A stretch of 64,000 bases of DNA from Gluconacetobacter sacchari (GCF_014174255.1 NZ_JABEQJ010000004.1:62001-126000), one strand, 5' to 3'. Shown: positions 1-9,403, numbered from the stretch's first letter. Notes: generated by a model not told the origin, from the letters alone. Numbers and translations: made by a program.

Positions 1-1157
1 GCACTCTGCATCTCCTCCAGGCGCGACGCGGTCCGTTCGAACGCCTGCGCGCCCTCGCCCTTCTGATAGATCGCGTCCGGCTGGTCCTCGGCCGAGGCGA
101 ACAGCTTGACCTTCTGTTCGTACATCGTATCGATCAGAACGATGAAACGGCGCGCGACATCGAAATTCTCCGGTCCCAGCCGGGGAATATCCTCCAGCAC
201 CAGGGCCGGGAAACGCGTGGCCAGCGCCAGATAGTCGCCCGCCCCCAGCGGCCGCCCGCACAGGTCGCCGAAGCTGAAGCGCGCGACCGGGCCGGCCGCG
301 ACCGTCACCGCGAGCGCGCGACCCATCACCTCCAGCGTCACCGGGCGGATGGGCGCGCCGTCGGCCAGCCGCATGAAGATCGAATCCAGCTCCTGCGCCG
401 CTTCGGGGCCGGGCGGCACGATCCAGGTGGTCATGCCGCGCATGCCGCCGCGCCGGTAATCGCGCGGCGAGTCCAGCACCACCGTATCGACCTCGCGCTG
501 GATGATCGCGATGAAGGGCCGGAAGGCATCGGCCCCGGGCCGGTTCTGGAACAGGTCCTGCGGTTCGGTGTTCGAGGTCGCGACCACCACCACGCCGTCG
601 GCGAACAGATATTCGAACAAACGCCCCAGGACCATCGCATCGGCAATGTCGTTGACCTGGAACTCGTCGAAGCAGAGCAGCCAGGCATCCTGCGCGATGG
701 CATGGGCCAGCGGCGGAATCGGATCGGTCAGTCCGGGATTCGCGCGCTTCATGTCATGGAGGCGCTTGTGGACATCCTGCATGAAGCGGTGGAAATGCAC
801 CCGCATCTTGTGCTCGACGGGCGCCAGTTCGAAGAACAGGTCCATCAGCATGGTCTTGCCACGCCCGACCTGCCCGACCATGTAGACCCCGCGCGGGCGC
901 GGCGCCTCCGCCGCGCCGCCATCCAGCCCCAGCCGGGTCTTCAGGCCGCCCAGCAGCCCCCTGGGCTTCGGCCGCCGCACCACGGGATGGTAGCCCGGCA
1001 GTTCCCGCCACAACTGGTCCAGCCGCGCGGCCGCCTTGGCCTGCTCGGGGTCGCGGGACAGCAATCCGGCGGCCACCCGGGCCTCGTACGCTGCCAGGGG
1101 CCCCGAGCCAGGGGGCAGGTTCAGGTCGGATGCGAAGGCTGTCAGCGCGGATTCCAT
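1..1157 (-). CDS. zapE: Cell division protein ZapE / AFG1-family ATPase (partial, 3' end outside window)
   Basis: The frame reads MESALTAFASDL... and stays open to the window edge, so the C-terminus is missing. A Walker A motif (GQVGRGKTML, about residue 90), a Walker B-like CFDEFQVND and the AFG1 signature LFASAEDQP identify the AFG1/ZapE P-loop ATPase family. In E. coli ZapE is a cytoplasmic, membrane-associated ATPase linked to FtsZ-ring constriction; mitochondrial AFG1 works in protein quality control, so the exact role here is inferred from the family. The ATG at 1157 is the only sensible start. In many alphaproteobacteria the gene sits near mdh/sdh genes, and an sdh operon lies about 5.5 kb away here. 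Confidence 0.9.
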   Translation of the reverse strand, partial: MESALTAFASDLNLPPGSGPLAAYEARVAAGLLSRDPEQAKAAARLDQLWRELPGYHPVVRRPKPRGLLGGLKTRLGLDGGAAEAPRPRGVYMVGQVGRGKTMLMDLFFELAPVEHKMRVHFHRFMQDVHKRLHDMKRANPGLTDPIPPLAHAIAQDAWLLCFDEFQVNDIADAMVLGRLFEYLFADGVVVVATSNTEPQDLFQNRPGADAFRPFIAIIQREVDTVVLDSPRDYRRGGMRGMTTWIVPPGPEAAQELDSIFMRLADGAPIRPVTLEVMGRALAVTVAAGPVARFSFGDLCGRPLGAGDYLALATRFPALVLEDIPRLGPENFDVARRFIVLIDTMYEQKVKLFASAEDQPDAIYQKGEGAQAFERTASRLEEMQS

Positions 1158-1289
1158 GATCTATGGCCGATAGCGCCGGCAACGCCTCCCATCAAGGGCA
1201 TGCGCTCGCCAAACCGTGTCGTGACAGGGCTGCTCTCCATCTGGTGAACTCCGCCCCGGTCAATGACCACATATCGAGGATGTTTCGTG

Positions 1290-1634
1290 ATGATCGACTG
1301 GTCCGCCTACCGCCATTTTCTCGGCCAGGCCGTGCCTGCCTTCGCCACCCTGTCACCGGGCACGATCGAAGGGCTGACGACGCTGGACAACGCCGCGAAG
1401 ACCACCAACCGGCTGGACGCGAAGACGCGCGAACTGATCGCGCTGGCCGTCGCGGTCACCACCCGCTGCGACGGCTGCATCGCGGTCCATTCCAAGGCGG
1501 CCGTACATGCCGGCGCGACGAAGGAGGAGATCGCCGAAGCCCTGGGCGTGGCCGTGGCGCTGAACGCCGGCGCGGCGGCGGTCTATTCCACCCGGGCACT
1601 GGACGCGGCCGAAAAGGCCTCCGGCGCGGCATGA
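1290..1634 (+). CDS. Carboxymuconolactone decarboxylase / AhpD-like protein
   Basis: The 114-residue protein carries the AhpD/CMD motif C-x-x-C-x3-H (CDGCIAVH), preceded by the typical LDAKTRELIALAVAV helix. Members with this motif are small all-alpha thiol peroxidases or reductants that act in the cytoplasm, usually as trimers or hexamers; the physiological substrate is unknown. I chose the ATG at 1290 because GAGGA ends 9 nt upstream of it, whereas the in-frame ATG at 1263 has no ribosome binding site and would add a non-conserved leader. It appears monocistronic, followed about 100 nt later by an oxygenase gene. Confidence 0.85.
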   Translation: MIDWSAYRHFLGQAVPAFATLSPGTIEGLTTLDNAAKTTNRLDAKTRELIALAVAVTTRCDGCIAVHSKAAVHAGATKEEIAEALGVAVALNAGAAAVYSTRALDAAEKASGAA

Positions 1635-1730
1635 CGGCCGGGCGGCGGGACCCGGTCCCGCCGCCTTGATTTCGCCCCGGCTCCGGTTCTAGGAATCGCG
1701 CTGTGGTTTTCATCATCCCGTGCAGGTTCC

Positions 1731-2378
1731 ATGACCGTCACCACGCCGATCCGCCCCGACTACGCCGCGCTGGACGCCGCCCGCGTGTCCGACACGCCAT
1801 TCGCCCATGCGGTGGTCCGGAATTTCATCCGGCCGGACGATCTGGCCGCACTGGTGGCCTCGCTGCCCGAACTGGCGTCCGGCGGCTCGTTCCCGCCCTC
1901 GGCGCTGGCCCTGTCGCCGCTGGCGCGCGGCCTGATCGCGGAGCTTGAAGGGCCGGTGCTGCGCCAGGCGATCGCCCGCAAATTCGCCCTGAACCTGGAC
2001 GACGCGCCGACCATGCTGACCCTGCGCGGCCGCACGCGGGCCAGGGACGGTCGCATCCATTGCGACTCGGTCGCCAAGCGCGTGACGGTGCTGCTGTATC
2101 TCAATCCGGCCAGCGAGGCCTGGGCCCGGCAGGAAGGCTGCCTGCGCCTGCTGCGCGGCCCGGACGATGTCGAGGATTACGCGGCCGAAATCCCCCCCGT
2201 CGACGGCACGCTGCTGATCTTTCCCAACGGTCCCACCACGTGGCACGGCCATCGCCAGTATGTCGGCCGGCGCTACACGATCCAGCTCAACTATATGGAA
2301 AACGACGCCAAGGCCCGCAACGAACTGCGTCGCCACCGCCTGTCCGCCCTGGCGAAGCGCCTGTCGCCCGCCGCCTGA
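1731..2378 (+). CDS. 2-oxoglutarate/Fe(II)-dependent oxygenase family protein
   Basis: The 215-residue protein shows the double-stranded beta-helix metal motif: H-x-D in GRIHCDSVAKR, a distal His in TTWHGHRQYVG, and a following Arg (RRYTIQLNYM) of the kind that binds the 2-oxoglutarate carboxylate. This is the prolyl-4-hydroxylase-like / 2OG-Fe(II) superfamily. It is probably a cytoplasmic hydroxylase; the substrate cannot be read from sequence. It is not part of an evident operon, since the next gene is an exported protein with its own ribosome binding site. Confidence 0.8.
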   Translation: MTVTTPIRPDYAALDAARVSDTPFAHAVVRNFIRPDDLAALVASLPELASGGSFPPSALALSPLARGLIAELEGPVLRQAIARKFALNLDDAPTMLTLRGRTRARDGRIHCDSVAKRVTVLLYLNPASEAWARQEGCLRLLRGPDDVEDYAAEIPPVDGTLLIFPNGPTTWHGHRQYVGRRYTIQLNYMENDAKARNELRRHRLSALAKRLSPAA

Positions 2379-2476
2379 TCCCAGCCGTGATTCTGACATG
2401 ATCGACGCCGATCCTCCCGTCGTCAAACGGGATGCGATCCCCGACGATCGCCCCCCCTACGATCGAGAGGAGTCCC

Positions 2477-2920
2477 ATGATGCGGGCGCGCGCCTTCCCC
2501 CTTCTGATCGCCGGCATCCTGCTGGCCGGCAGCACCTCGATCGCCGCCCCGGCCATGGCCCAGCACCGGGATCGCGGTCCGGGTCCCGGACCTGGACCCG
2601 GCCCCAGGCCTGGACCGGGACCGCGCCCCGGTCCGGGACCCGGACCCTATCGCCATGGCGGCCCCGGCTGGCACGGCAATCCCGGCTGGCGCGGCGGTCC
2701 AGGCTGGCGCGGCGACGACAGGCGCGGCTATCGCGGTTCCGGCGCCGGCGCGGCCATCGGGGCCGGCATCGCCGGCCTGGCGGTCGGCGCGCTGCTGGGC
2801 GGCGCCCTGTCCTCGCAGGCCGCGCCGCCGCCCGCCGCCTATTATCCGCCGCAGCCGGAACCTCCGCCGCCCCCGCCGGCTTATTATCCGCAGGGGTACT
2901 ACGGGGCGCCCCCGTACTGA
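2477..2920 (+). CDS. Small exported Gly/Pro/Arg-rich protein of unknown function
   Basis: The protein starts with a clear Sec signal peptide (MMRARAFPLLIAGILLAGS, cleavage near PAMA-QH). It continues as low-complexity PGPGPGPRPG repeats and an RGGPGWRG-type stretch, followed by a glycine-zipper-like hydrophobic segment (GAGAAIGAGIAGLAVGALLG) and a Pro/Tyr-rich tail. GAGAGGAG lies just upstream of tandem ATGs at 2477 and 2480; either may be used. The glycine-zipper segment suggests association with the outer membrane or periplasm, but no function can be assigned. Low complexity makes homology calls unreliable. Confidence 0.7.
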   Translation: MMRARAFPLLIAGILLAGSTSIAAPAMAQHRDRGPGPGPGPGPRPGPGPRPGPGPGPYRHGGPGWHGNPGWRGGPGWRGDDRRGYRGSGAGAAIGAGIAGLAVGALLGGALSSQAAPPPAAYYPPQPEPPPPPPAYYPQGYYGAPPY

Positions 2921-2996
2921 AGACGCGCATGCCACGCACACCCGACCGGGACATCCGGTCCGTCCAGTCCCCCCGCTTTCCCGGAGACCCTTGTCC

Positions 2997-3461
2997 ATGA
3001 CCGTCCGCCGGCTTCCCCTCATCGCCGCCCTCGCCCTGCTGGCCACCCCCGCCCTCGCGGCGCCCGACACATCGGCTCCCGCCTCCTCCGCCGTTCCGGT
3101 TCACACCCCGCATGACCCGACGCCGGACCAGCTTGCCGCCCATATCGCGACATTGCACCAGCAACTGGGCATCACCCCCGCGCAGGAAGGCGCGTGGAAC
3201 ATTTTCGCCCAGGTGATGCGCGACAACGCGGCGCACTTCCACGATTCGATCGAACAGCGCCGCGCCCGGCTGCCGACCCTGAGCGCGCCGGACAACATGC
3301 AGTCCTACGCCGACCTGGTCACCCAGCGCGCGCAGGACCTGCAAGCGCTGAACATGGCGTTCCGCACGCTCTATAACGGGCTGGACGACGCGCAGAAGAA
3401 AGCCGCCGATACCCTGTTCCGCCAGTCGGAAAACCACCCGCAGCAGGCGGCCGCGCACTGA
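2997..3461 (+). CDS. Periplasmic Spy/CpxP-like (LTXXQ-family) protein
   Basis: The 154-residue protein has a signal peptide (MTVRRLPLIAALALLATPALA). A helical domain follows, with the pattern HIATLHQQLGITPAQEGAW and later QRAQDLQALNMAFRTLY and LDDAQKKAADTLF, the arrangement seen in Spy/CpxP-like periplasmic helical proteins (LTxxQ repeats). Family members act as stress-responsive periplasmic chaperones or regulators of envelope sensors; here that is inferred from the fold pattern only. The ATG at 2997 was chosen because the signal peptide begins there; upstream in-frame sequence is the antisense and frame shadow of the previous gene. Confidence 0.75.
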   Translation: MTVRRLPLIAALALLATPALAAPDTSAPASSAVPVHTPHDPTPDQLAAHIATLHQQLGITPAQEGAWNIFAQVMRDNAAHFHDSIEQRRARLPTLSAPDNMQSYADLVTQRAQDLQALNMAFRTLYNGLDDAQKKAADTLFRQSENHPQQAAAH

Positions 3462-3468
3462 GGGGCAG

Positions 3469-3505
3469 AGAAAGATAAAGATTAAAGAAGAAAGATAAAG
3501 ATTAA
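3469..3505. repeat. Tandem direct repeat, 17 bp x2, 20-bp period
   Basis: Two identical 17-bp copies (AGAAAGATAAAGATTAA) lie at 3469-3485 and 3489-3505, between the stop of the Spy-like gene and a GC hairpin. The stretch is A/G-rich on the plus strand and so pyrimidine/U-rich on the minus strand, where it follows the hairpin that terminates zwf. Confidence 0.8.
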
Positions 3506-3526
3506 GGTCGGGGCTCCGCCCCGACC
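3506..3526 (-). terminator. Hairpin between convergent genes, terminator for zwf
   Basis: A perfect 9-bp stem (GGTCGGGGC / GCCCCGACC) closes a 3-nt loop. On the minus strand it is followed by a T-rich tract (TTAATCTTTATCTTT). It lies about 50 bp beyond the zwf stop codon and could also stop transcription coming from the plus-strand gene. Confidence 0.65.
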
Positions 3527-3576
3527 CCCTCCAGAGGCCGCGGCCCCTGGCAACCATTCAACGATGCACGGCCGCC

Positions 3577-5121
3577 TCAGCTTTCATCCAGCGGGTACCA
3601 GGCCCGCCCGTCGCGGGCCAGCAGCGCGTCGGCGCCCGCCGGGCCGCTCGCCCCGGCGTCATAGAATTCCAGTCCCTCGGCCGCATGCCCCCACGATTGC
3701 AGCACCGGATCGACCGCCGTCCAGGCCGCGTCGATATTGTCGGCCCGCTGAAACAGCGTGGCATCGCCGCTCAGGCAATCGTACAACAGGGTTTCGTACC
3801 CCACATTGGGTTGCAGATCGAACGCGTCTTCATAACGAAAGCGCACCTGCACGGCGGCCAGGTCCATCGCCGGGCCCGGATGTTTGGCCGCCATCTCGAT
3901 CGTCAGCCCCTGTGCCGGCTGCACGTTCAGGATCATGCGATTGGGCGGCAGGCTGTCGGTGGCGGTGCCGCGAAAGATCGCCACCGGCGGCTTCTTGAAC
4001 TGCACCACGACTTCCGTCCGCCGCCCACCCAGCGACTTGCCCGTCCGCAGATAAAAGGGCACGCCCGACCAGCGCCAGTTATCGACATGCAGCTTCAGCG
4101 CGACATAGGTCTCCGTAACGCTGTCGGCGGCGACGCCAGGGGCGTCGCGATAGGCCACTACCGGCTTTCCGTCGACGATGCCGGCGCGATACTGGCCGCG
4201 CACCGCGTCCTCGGGACGCACCGGGCGGACGGATTCGAACAATTGCTCCTTCGCCGTCCGCACCGTCTCGGCCGAGAACGAGGCCGGCGGCTCCATCGCC
4301 ACCATGGCGAAAAGCTGGAACAGATGGTTCGGCACCATGTCGCGCAGCGCGCCCGTCGGCTCGTAAAACGCGCCGCGCTGCTCCACCCCGATGGTCTCGG
4401 CCGCCGTGATCTGCACGTGGTCGATATACTCGCTGCGCCACAGCGGCTCGAAGATCAGGTTGCCGAACCGCATGGCCAGGATGTTCTGGACCGTCTCCTT
4501 GCCCAGGAAATGATCGATCCGATAGACCTGCCGTTCGTCCAGCACGCTCAGGACCTGCCGGTTCAGCGCCTGCGCCGTGGCCAGGTCGGAACCGAAAGGC
4601 TTCTCGATCACCACCCGGCGAAAGGCCCCTTCCCGCTGGGCGACCAGCCCCGCCTGGCCCAGCATCTCGACCAGCGGGCCGAAGAAGCGCGAGGGTACCG
4701 CCAGATAGAAGACGGCATTGCCCTGTACCCGCTCCGCCAGCGCGCGCATCTGGCCCGGGTCTGCGAAATCGGCCTGAACATAGTCCAGCCGCTCGGCGAC
4801 CCAGTTCCAGGCCTTCTCGTCGATGGTGGGGGTATAGAACTCGCCGTCAGGATCCTTGGTGAAGTCCTGCATGGTGGCGGCCAGCCCGTCGCGCCAGTCG
4901 GCGGCGGCGCCCGCCACCCGATCGACGCCCAGCACACGGAAATCCGCGTCCAGCAGCCCGCTGCCCGCGAGGTTATACAGCGCCGGGATCAGCAGCCGCT
5001 TGGTCAGGTCGCCCCGCGCGCCGAAAATGACCAGCGTACAGGGCGGTGCCGGCTGCGTGCCCGATGGCGGAATGGCATGGCGGCTACGCGCCGGTGAAGA
5101 AATATCGCGAGAGAACGACAT
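3577..5121 (-). CDS. zwf: Glucose-6-phosphate 1-dehydrogenase
   Basis: The 514-residue protein has the family length and order. An N-terminal Rossmann NAD(P) motif (VIFGARGDLTKR, about residues 33-44) is followed by the substrate and catalytic motif RIDHFLGKETVQN and the C-terminal beta+alpha domain (EPTGALRDMVPNHLFQL, RTGKSL). It oxidises glucose-6-phosphate to 6-phosphogluconolactone in the cytoplasm, feeding the pentose phosphate pathway that dominates sugar metabolism in acetic acid bacteria. The ATG at 5121 has GGGAG just upstream; the longer frame to 5208 has no conserved content. The gene is transcribed alone and convergent to the Spy-like gene. Confidence 0.96.
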   Translation of the reverse strand: MSFSRDISSPARSRHAIPPSGTQPAPPCTLVIFGARGDLTKRLLIPALYNLAGSGLLDADFRVLGVDRVAGAAADWRDGLAATMQDFTKDPDGEFYTPTIDEKAWNWVAERLDYVQADFADPGQMRALAERVQGNAVFYLAVPSRFFGPLVEMLGQAGLVAQREGAFRRVVIEKPFGSDLATAQALNRQVLSVLDERQVYRIDHFLGKETVQNILAMRFGNLIFEPLWRSEYIDHVQITAAETIGVEQRGAFYEPTGALRDMVPNHLFQLFAMVAMEPPASFSAETVRTAKEQLFESVRPVRPEDAVRGQYRAGIVDGKPVVAYRDAPGVAADSVTETYVALKLHVDNWRWSGVPFYLRTGKSLGGRRTEVVVQFKKPPVAIFRGTATDSLPPNRMILNVQPAQGLTIEMAAKHPGPAMDLAAVQVRFRYEDAFDLQPNVGYETLLYDCLSGDATLFQRADNIDAAWTAVDPVLQSWGHAAEGLEFYDAGASGPAGADALLARDGRAWYPLDES

Positions 5122-5366
5122 GACGGATACTCCCTGGACAGGCCCGCCGCATGTGACACCGGCGACGCCCACGTGGCAACGCGCGGTGGCCGGCACCGGG
5201 CAACACAAACATGAGACCCCTGGCCGCCTTCACAGGCCGGAATGGCCAAAAACCGTGCCCGACAGCGGCTCTCGCTTGCATAGCACCCGGTCAGGCACTA
5301 CCTCTCCCAGGTTTCCAGCATCAGGTTCCCCGGATCGGCCGGGGCCGCAATCAGGGATGACAATCG

Positions 5367-6401
5367 ATGGGATACCGCGTCGCGGTCGTAGGCGCCACCG
5401 GAGCTGTGGGGCGCGAAATGCTCAAGACGCTGGCCGAACGCGCGTTCCCGATTAGCGAGATTGCCGCCCTGGCATCGGCCCGCTCCACCGGGCAGGAGAT
5501 CTCGTTCGGCGACAGGAAGGTCCTGAAGGTCCAGAACCTGGAGACCTTCGATTTCACCGGCTGGGACATCGCGCTGTTCTCGCCCGGCGCCTCGGTCTCG
5601 GCGGCGCATGCGCCGCGCGCGGCGAAGGCCGGCTGCATCGTCATCGACAACACGTCGCATTTCCGCATGGAGCCCGACGTGCCGCTGGTGGTGCCCGAGG
5701 TCAATCCCGAGGCGCTGAAGAAGGCGCGGCGCGGCATCATCGCCAACCCCAACTGCTCGACCATCCAGATGGTGGTGGCGCTGAAGCCGCTGCACGACCT
5801 GTTCACCATCCGCCGCGTCGTGGTCGCCACCTACCAGGCGGTGGCCGGCGCGGGCAAGGAAGGCATGGACGAGCTGTTCACCCAGTCGCGCGGCAGCTTC
5901 GTCGGCGACCCGGCGAGCCCCGAGCAGTTCACCAAGCAGATCGCCTTCAACTGCATCCCTCATATCGACCGCTTCATGGATGACGGCGCGACCAAGGAGG
6001 AATGGAAGATGGCGGTCGAGACCCGCAAAATCCTCGACCCTGATATCTCCGTTTTTGCTACCTGCGTGCGCGTTCCGGTCTTCATCGGCCATTCCGAAGC
6101 CGTGGTGGTGGAATGCGAGGAGAAGGTGGATCTCGAGCGCGCGCGCGCCGTCCTGCGCGACGCGCCGGGGGTCATCCTGCACGACAAGCCGGAGGATGGC
6201 GGCTACGTCACGCCGATCGAATGTGTTGGTGAGGACGCGACTTACGTGTCGCGATTGCGGATCGACCCCACTGTTCCCAACGGGCTGGCCTTCTGGTGCG
6301 TCGCGGACAATCTGCGCAAGGGGGCGGCGCTGAACGCGGTGCAGATCGCCGAGACCATGATCGCTCTGGACCTGATCCACCCCCACGCCCGTCACGCATG
6401 A
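5367..6401 (+). CDS. asd: Aspartate-semialdehyde dehydrogenase
   Basis: The 344-residue protein has the N-terminal NADP motif VVGATGAVGREML, the catalytic cysteine in ANPNCSTIQM, and the ATYQAVAGAGK segment typical of Asd. It reduces aspartyl phosphate to aspartate semialdehyde in the cytoplasm, supplying lysine/diaminopimelate, threonine and methionine synthesis. The start is fixed by the Rossmann motif only four residues in. A long hairpin follows the stop codon, so it is probably monocistronic and separate from the sdh operon. Confidence 0.96.
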   Translation: MGYRVAVVGATGAVGREMLKTLAERAFPISEIAALASARSTGQEISFGDRKVLKVQNLETFDFTGWDIALFSPGASVSAAHAPRAAKAGCIVIDNTSHFRMEPDVPLVVPEVNPEALKKARRGIIANPNCSTIQMVVALKPLHDLFTIRRVVVATYQAVAGAGKEGMDELFTQSRGSFVGDPASPEQFTKQIAFNCIPHIDRFMDDGATKEEWKMAVETRKILDPDISVFATCVRVPVFIGHSEAVVVECEEKVDLERARAVLRDAPGVILHDKPEDGGYVTPIECVGEDATYVSRLRIDPTVPNGLAFWCVADNLRKGAALNAVQIAETMIALDLIHPHARHA

Positions 6402-6407
6402 CGGCCA

Positions 6408-6442
6408 GGGAACCGGAACGGTTCGACTCCGTTTCGGTTCCC
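6408..6442 (+). terminator. 14-bp hairpin after asd
   Basis: GGGAACCGGAACGG at 6408-6421 pairs with 6429-6442 over 14 positions, including one G-T wobble, around a 7-nt loop. It begins 6 nt after the asd stop. No T-run follows, so it may be an mRNA 3'-end stabiliser or Rho-assisted terminator rather than a canonical intrinsic terminator. Confidence 0.5.
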
Positions 6443-6492
6443 GCGGACCAGACGCCGGCCGCGCGTCTCGCGACCTCGTGTTCCCCCCTGCG

Positions 6493-6521
6493 TTGACCGC
6501 GCCTCCGCCCCGGCGTAGGAC
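6493..6521 (+). promoter_or_regulatory. Candidate sigma70-type promoter for sdhCDAB
   Basis: TTGACC at 6493-6498 and TAGGAC at 6516-6521 are separated by 17 bp, about 60 bp upstream of sdhC. The -35 matches 5 of 6 consensus positions, the -10 only 3 of 6. This is a pattern match only. Confidence 0.3.
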
Positions 6522-6583
6522 CGAACAGGCACAAGGCAACGGAACAAACCGGAGCCATAATCAGGGAAATCGACGAGACGACC

Positions 6584-7045
6584 ATGCAGGATGTCCGTGA
6601 TGCGCTCTATATAGGGCACCGAAGCGACGGAACACTGACCCGGCGACCCATGTCCCCGCATCTCCAGGTCTATCGCTTCCGCCTCTCCATGTTTCTTTCG
6701 ATCGCGAACCGGGCCGCCGGCGTCGCCGCCGCGGCAGGCGCCACGCTTGGCGTCTGCTGGCTGAACGCCGCATCGAAAGGGCCCGAATCCTTCAAGAAAG
6801 TTCAGAAAGTCACCCGAAACCCCCTGGGCAAGCTCGCCCTGGCGGGGTGGACGCTGGCGCTGGTCTATCACTTCGTCGCCGGGCTGCGGCATCTCGCATG
6901 GGACGCCGGCTACCGCTTCGAGAAGAAGGAGATCAACGAGGACGGCCCGGTGGCCGTGGGTGTGACGATCGGCGCCACGCTGGTGCTGCTCGCCAGCATC
7001 TTCGGCGTCGCCGCCTGCCGCTCCAGAAAGAAGAAGGCATCCTGA
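6584..7045 (+). CDS. sdhC: Succinate dehydrogenase cytochrome b556 subunit
   Basis: The 153-residue membrane protein carries the SdhC signature RPMSPHLQVYRF and the SIANRAAGVA segment (quinone-site Ser/Arg). YHFVAGLRHLAWD follows, whose His is a haem b ligand in the family. Three transmembrane helices are apparent (about 38-55, 87-107, 128-146). It anchors the flavoprotein and iron-sulfur subunits to the cytoplasmic membrane and passes electrons to ubiquinone. It is the first gene of sdhCDAB, one nucleotide upstream of sdhD. The N-terminus, about 22 residues before RPMSPH, is somewhat long, so a later start is possible. Confidence 0.95.
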   Translation: MQDVRDALYIGHRSDGTLTRRPMSPHLQVYRFRLSMFLSIANRAAGVAAAAGATLGVCWLNAASKGPESFKKVQKVTRNPLGKLALAGWTLALVYHFVAGLRHLAWDAGYRFEKKEINEDGPVAVGVTIGATLVLLASIFGVAACRSRKKKAS

Positions 7046-7046
7046 C

Positions 7047-7469
7047 ATGAACGCGTCCCACACGCCGCGCATCGATGTCATGCGCTCTCAACTGGGCCGG
7101 GCCCGCGGCCTCGGCGCGGGCAAGGCCGGTGTCGACCATTGGTGGCTGGAACGGATGTCCGCCGTGGCGCTGGTCCCGCTCTCGGGCTGGTTCGTCCTGC
7201 AAGTCCTGCGCCTGGCCGGCGCCGAGCAGCAGGATGTCGTGGAATGGGGTGGCAAGCCCGCCAACGCCTCGATGCTGCTCGCGCTGATGGTGCTGACCTT
7301 CTACCACATGCAGCTCGGCTTGCAGGTCATCATCGATGACTATGTGCATGGCAAGGCGCATCTGCCGGCCAGCCTGCTGCTGAAGGGCGCGGCCCTTCTG
7401 ATCGGGCTGTTCGCGGTGATCGCCGTCCTGAAGCTGGCGCTGGCTCCGTCGACCAGGGCGGCGGCCTGA
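7047..7469 (+). CDS. sdhD: Succinate dehydrogenase membrane anchor subunit
   Basis: The 140-residue protein has three predicted membrane helices and the SdhD motif [17 protein letters not shown], containing the haem-ligand His and the Asp-Tyr pair associated with quinone binding. [16 protein letters not shown] near the N-terminus is also typical. It pairs with SdhC to form the membrane anchor of complex II. It starts 1 nt after the sdhC stop, indicating co-transcription and probably coupled translation. Confidence 0.94.
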   Translation: MNASHTPRIDVMRSQLGRARGLGAGKAGVDHWWLERMSAVALVPLSGWFVLQVLRLAGAEQQDVVEWGGKPANASMLLALMVLTFYHMQLGLQVIIDDYVHGKAHLPASLLLKGAALLIGLFAVIAVLKLALAPSTRAAA

Positions 7470-7591
7470 TCGGGTGCCCCCGGATGCGTCCGGGGGGCCG
7501 CGAAGCAAGTGACACAGGGGACAGTTCCGGCCCCGGAGCGGCCGCAAGGACCGCCCATCGGACCGGACGAGCATCAGGACACGTCCAAACA

Positions 7592-9403
7592 ATGAACGCG
7601 ATCACTCTTCCATCATCGAACGCCTACCGCATCATCGACCACGCGTACGACGTCGTGGTCGTCGGCGCGGGCGGGTCGGGCCTGCGCGCGACGCTGGGCA
7701 TGGGCGCCGCCGGTCTCAAGACCGCCTGCGTCACCAAGGTCTTCCCCACCCGCAGCCACACCGTCGCCGCCCAGGGCGGCATCGGCGCGTCGCTGGGCAA
7801 CATGGCCGAGGACAATTGGCGCTGGCACATGTACGACACCGTCAAGGGGTCGGACTGGCTGGGCGACCAGGACGCCATCGAGTATATGTGCCGCGAGGCC
7901 GTGCCGGCGGTGCAGGAACTGGAACATCTGGGCGTTCCCTTCTCGCGCACCGAAGACGGCAGGATCTACCAGCGCCCCTTCGGCGGCCACATGCGCAATT
8001 ACGGCGAGGCCCCGGTGCCCCGCGCCTGCGCCGCCGCCGACCGCACCGGCCATGCCATCCTGCACACGCTGTACCAGCAGTGCCTGAAGCATAACGTCGA
8101 ATTCTTCGTCGAATATTTTGCCATCGACCTGATCATGGACGACGAGGGCGCCTGCCGCGGCGTCGTCGCCTGGTGCCTGGAAGACGGCACGATCCACCGC
8201 TTCCGCGCGCAGACGGTGGTGCTGGCGACGGGCGGCTACGGCCGCGCCTACCAGTCCTGCACCTCGGCCCATACCTGCACCGGCGACGGCGGCGGCATGG
8301 CGATGCGCGCCGGCGTGCCGACGCAGGACATGGAATTCGTCCAGTTCCACCCCACCGGCATCTATCCGGCCGGCTGCCTGCTCACCGAAGGCTGCCGCGG
8401 CGAAGGCGGCTACCTGACGAACTCGGAAGGCGAGCGCTTCATGGAGCGCTACGCCCCGACCGCCAAGGACCTTGCGTCGCGCGACGTGGTCTCGCGCTCC
8501 ATGACCATCGAAATCAACGAAGGCCGTGGCTGTGGTCCGCACAAGGACCACATCATGATGCACCTGGAGCATCTGGGCGCCGACCTGCTGCATGAGCGCC
8601 TGCCGGGCATCCTGGAGACCGCGCGCATCTTCGCCGGCGTCGACGTGACCAAGGAGCCGGTGCCCGTCCTGCCGACCGTGCATTACAACATGGGCGGCAT
8701 TCCGACGAACTATCATGGCGAGGTCATCCGCCCGACCGCCGACAACCCCGATGCCGTCGTCCCCGGCCTGATGGCGGTGGGCGAGGCCGCGTGCGTGTCG
8801 GTGCATGGCGCCAACCGCCTGGGCACCAACTCGCTGCTCGATCTGGTCGTGTTCGGCCGCGCCGCCGCCAAGCGCGCCGCCGGGCTGATCAAGCCGCTGG
8901 AGACCATCGCGCCCCTGCCGCCCAAGGCCGGCGAGGCCGCGCTGGACCGTCTGGACAAGCTGCGCAACGCCAAGGGCGGCACCCATGTGTCGGCCATGCG
9001 CGACAAGCTGCAACGCACGATGCAGAAGCACGCGGCGGTGTTCCGCAACTCCAAAAGCCTCGCGGAAGGTGTCGAGAAGATCAAGGAAATCTGGACCGAG
9101 GTGCCCGATATCGCGGTCTCGGACCGTTCGCTGATCTGGAACACCGACCTGATGGAAGCGTTGGAGTTCGAGAACCTGCTGGCCAACGCCACGGTGACGA
9201 TGGCGGGCGCCGAGGCCCGGCATGAAAGCCGCGGCGCGCAGGCGCACGACGATTATCCCGACCGCGACGACAAGGAATGGATGAAGCACACGGTCGCCCA
9301 TCTGGACGACCAGGGCGGCGTCACCCTGACCTACCGCCCGGTGCATATGAAGACACTGACCGACGACGTTCAGGTCTTCCCCCCCAAGAAGCGCGTCTAC
9401 TGA
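7592..9403 (+). CDS. sdhA: Succinate dehydrogenase flavoprotein subunit
   Basis: The 603-residue protein begins with a dinucleotide-binding motif ([16 protein letters not shown]). It carries the covalent-FAD histidine region [16 protein letters not shown], the catalytic-site segment [20 protein letters not shown] and the late FAD motif [20 protein letters not shown]. It oxidises succinate to fumarate in the TCA cycle and respiratory chain at the cytoplasmic face of the membrane. The ATG at 7592 was preferred over an upstream in-frame start because family N-termini begin close to the Rossmann strand. A 122-nt gap separates it from sdhD, the longest in the operon. Confidence 0.97.
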   Translation: MNAITLPSSNAYRIIDHAYDVVVVGAGGSGLRATLGMGAAGLKTACVTKVFPTRSHTVAAQGGIGASLGNMAEDNWRWHMYDTVKGSDWLGDQDAIEYMCREAVPAVQELEHLGVPFSRTEDGRIYQRPFGGHMRNYGEAPVPRACAAADRTGHAILHTLYQQCLKHNVEFFVEYFAIDLIMDDEGACRGVVAWCLEDGTIHRFRAQTVVLATGGYGRAYQSCTSAHTCTGDGGGMAMRAGVPTQDMEFVQFHPTGIYPAGCLLTEGCRGEGGYLTNSEGERFMERYAPTAKDLASRDVVSRSMTIEINEGRGCGPHKDHIMMHLEHLGADLLHERLPGILETARIFAGVDVTKEPVPVLPTVHYNMGGIPTNYHGEVIRPTADNPDAVVPGLMAVGEAACVSVHGANRLGTNSLLDLVVFGRAAAKRAAGLIKPLETIAPLPPKAGEAALDRLDKLRNAKGGTHVSAMRDKLQRTMQKHAAVFRNSKSLAEGVEKIKEIWTEVPDIAVSDRSLIWNTDLMEALEFENLLANATVTMAGAEARHESRGAQAHDDYPDRDDKEWMKHTVAHLDDQGGVTLTYRPVHMKTLTDDVQVFPPKKRVY

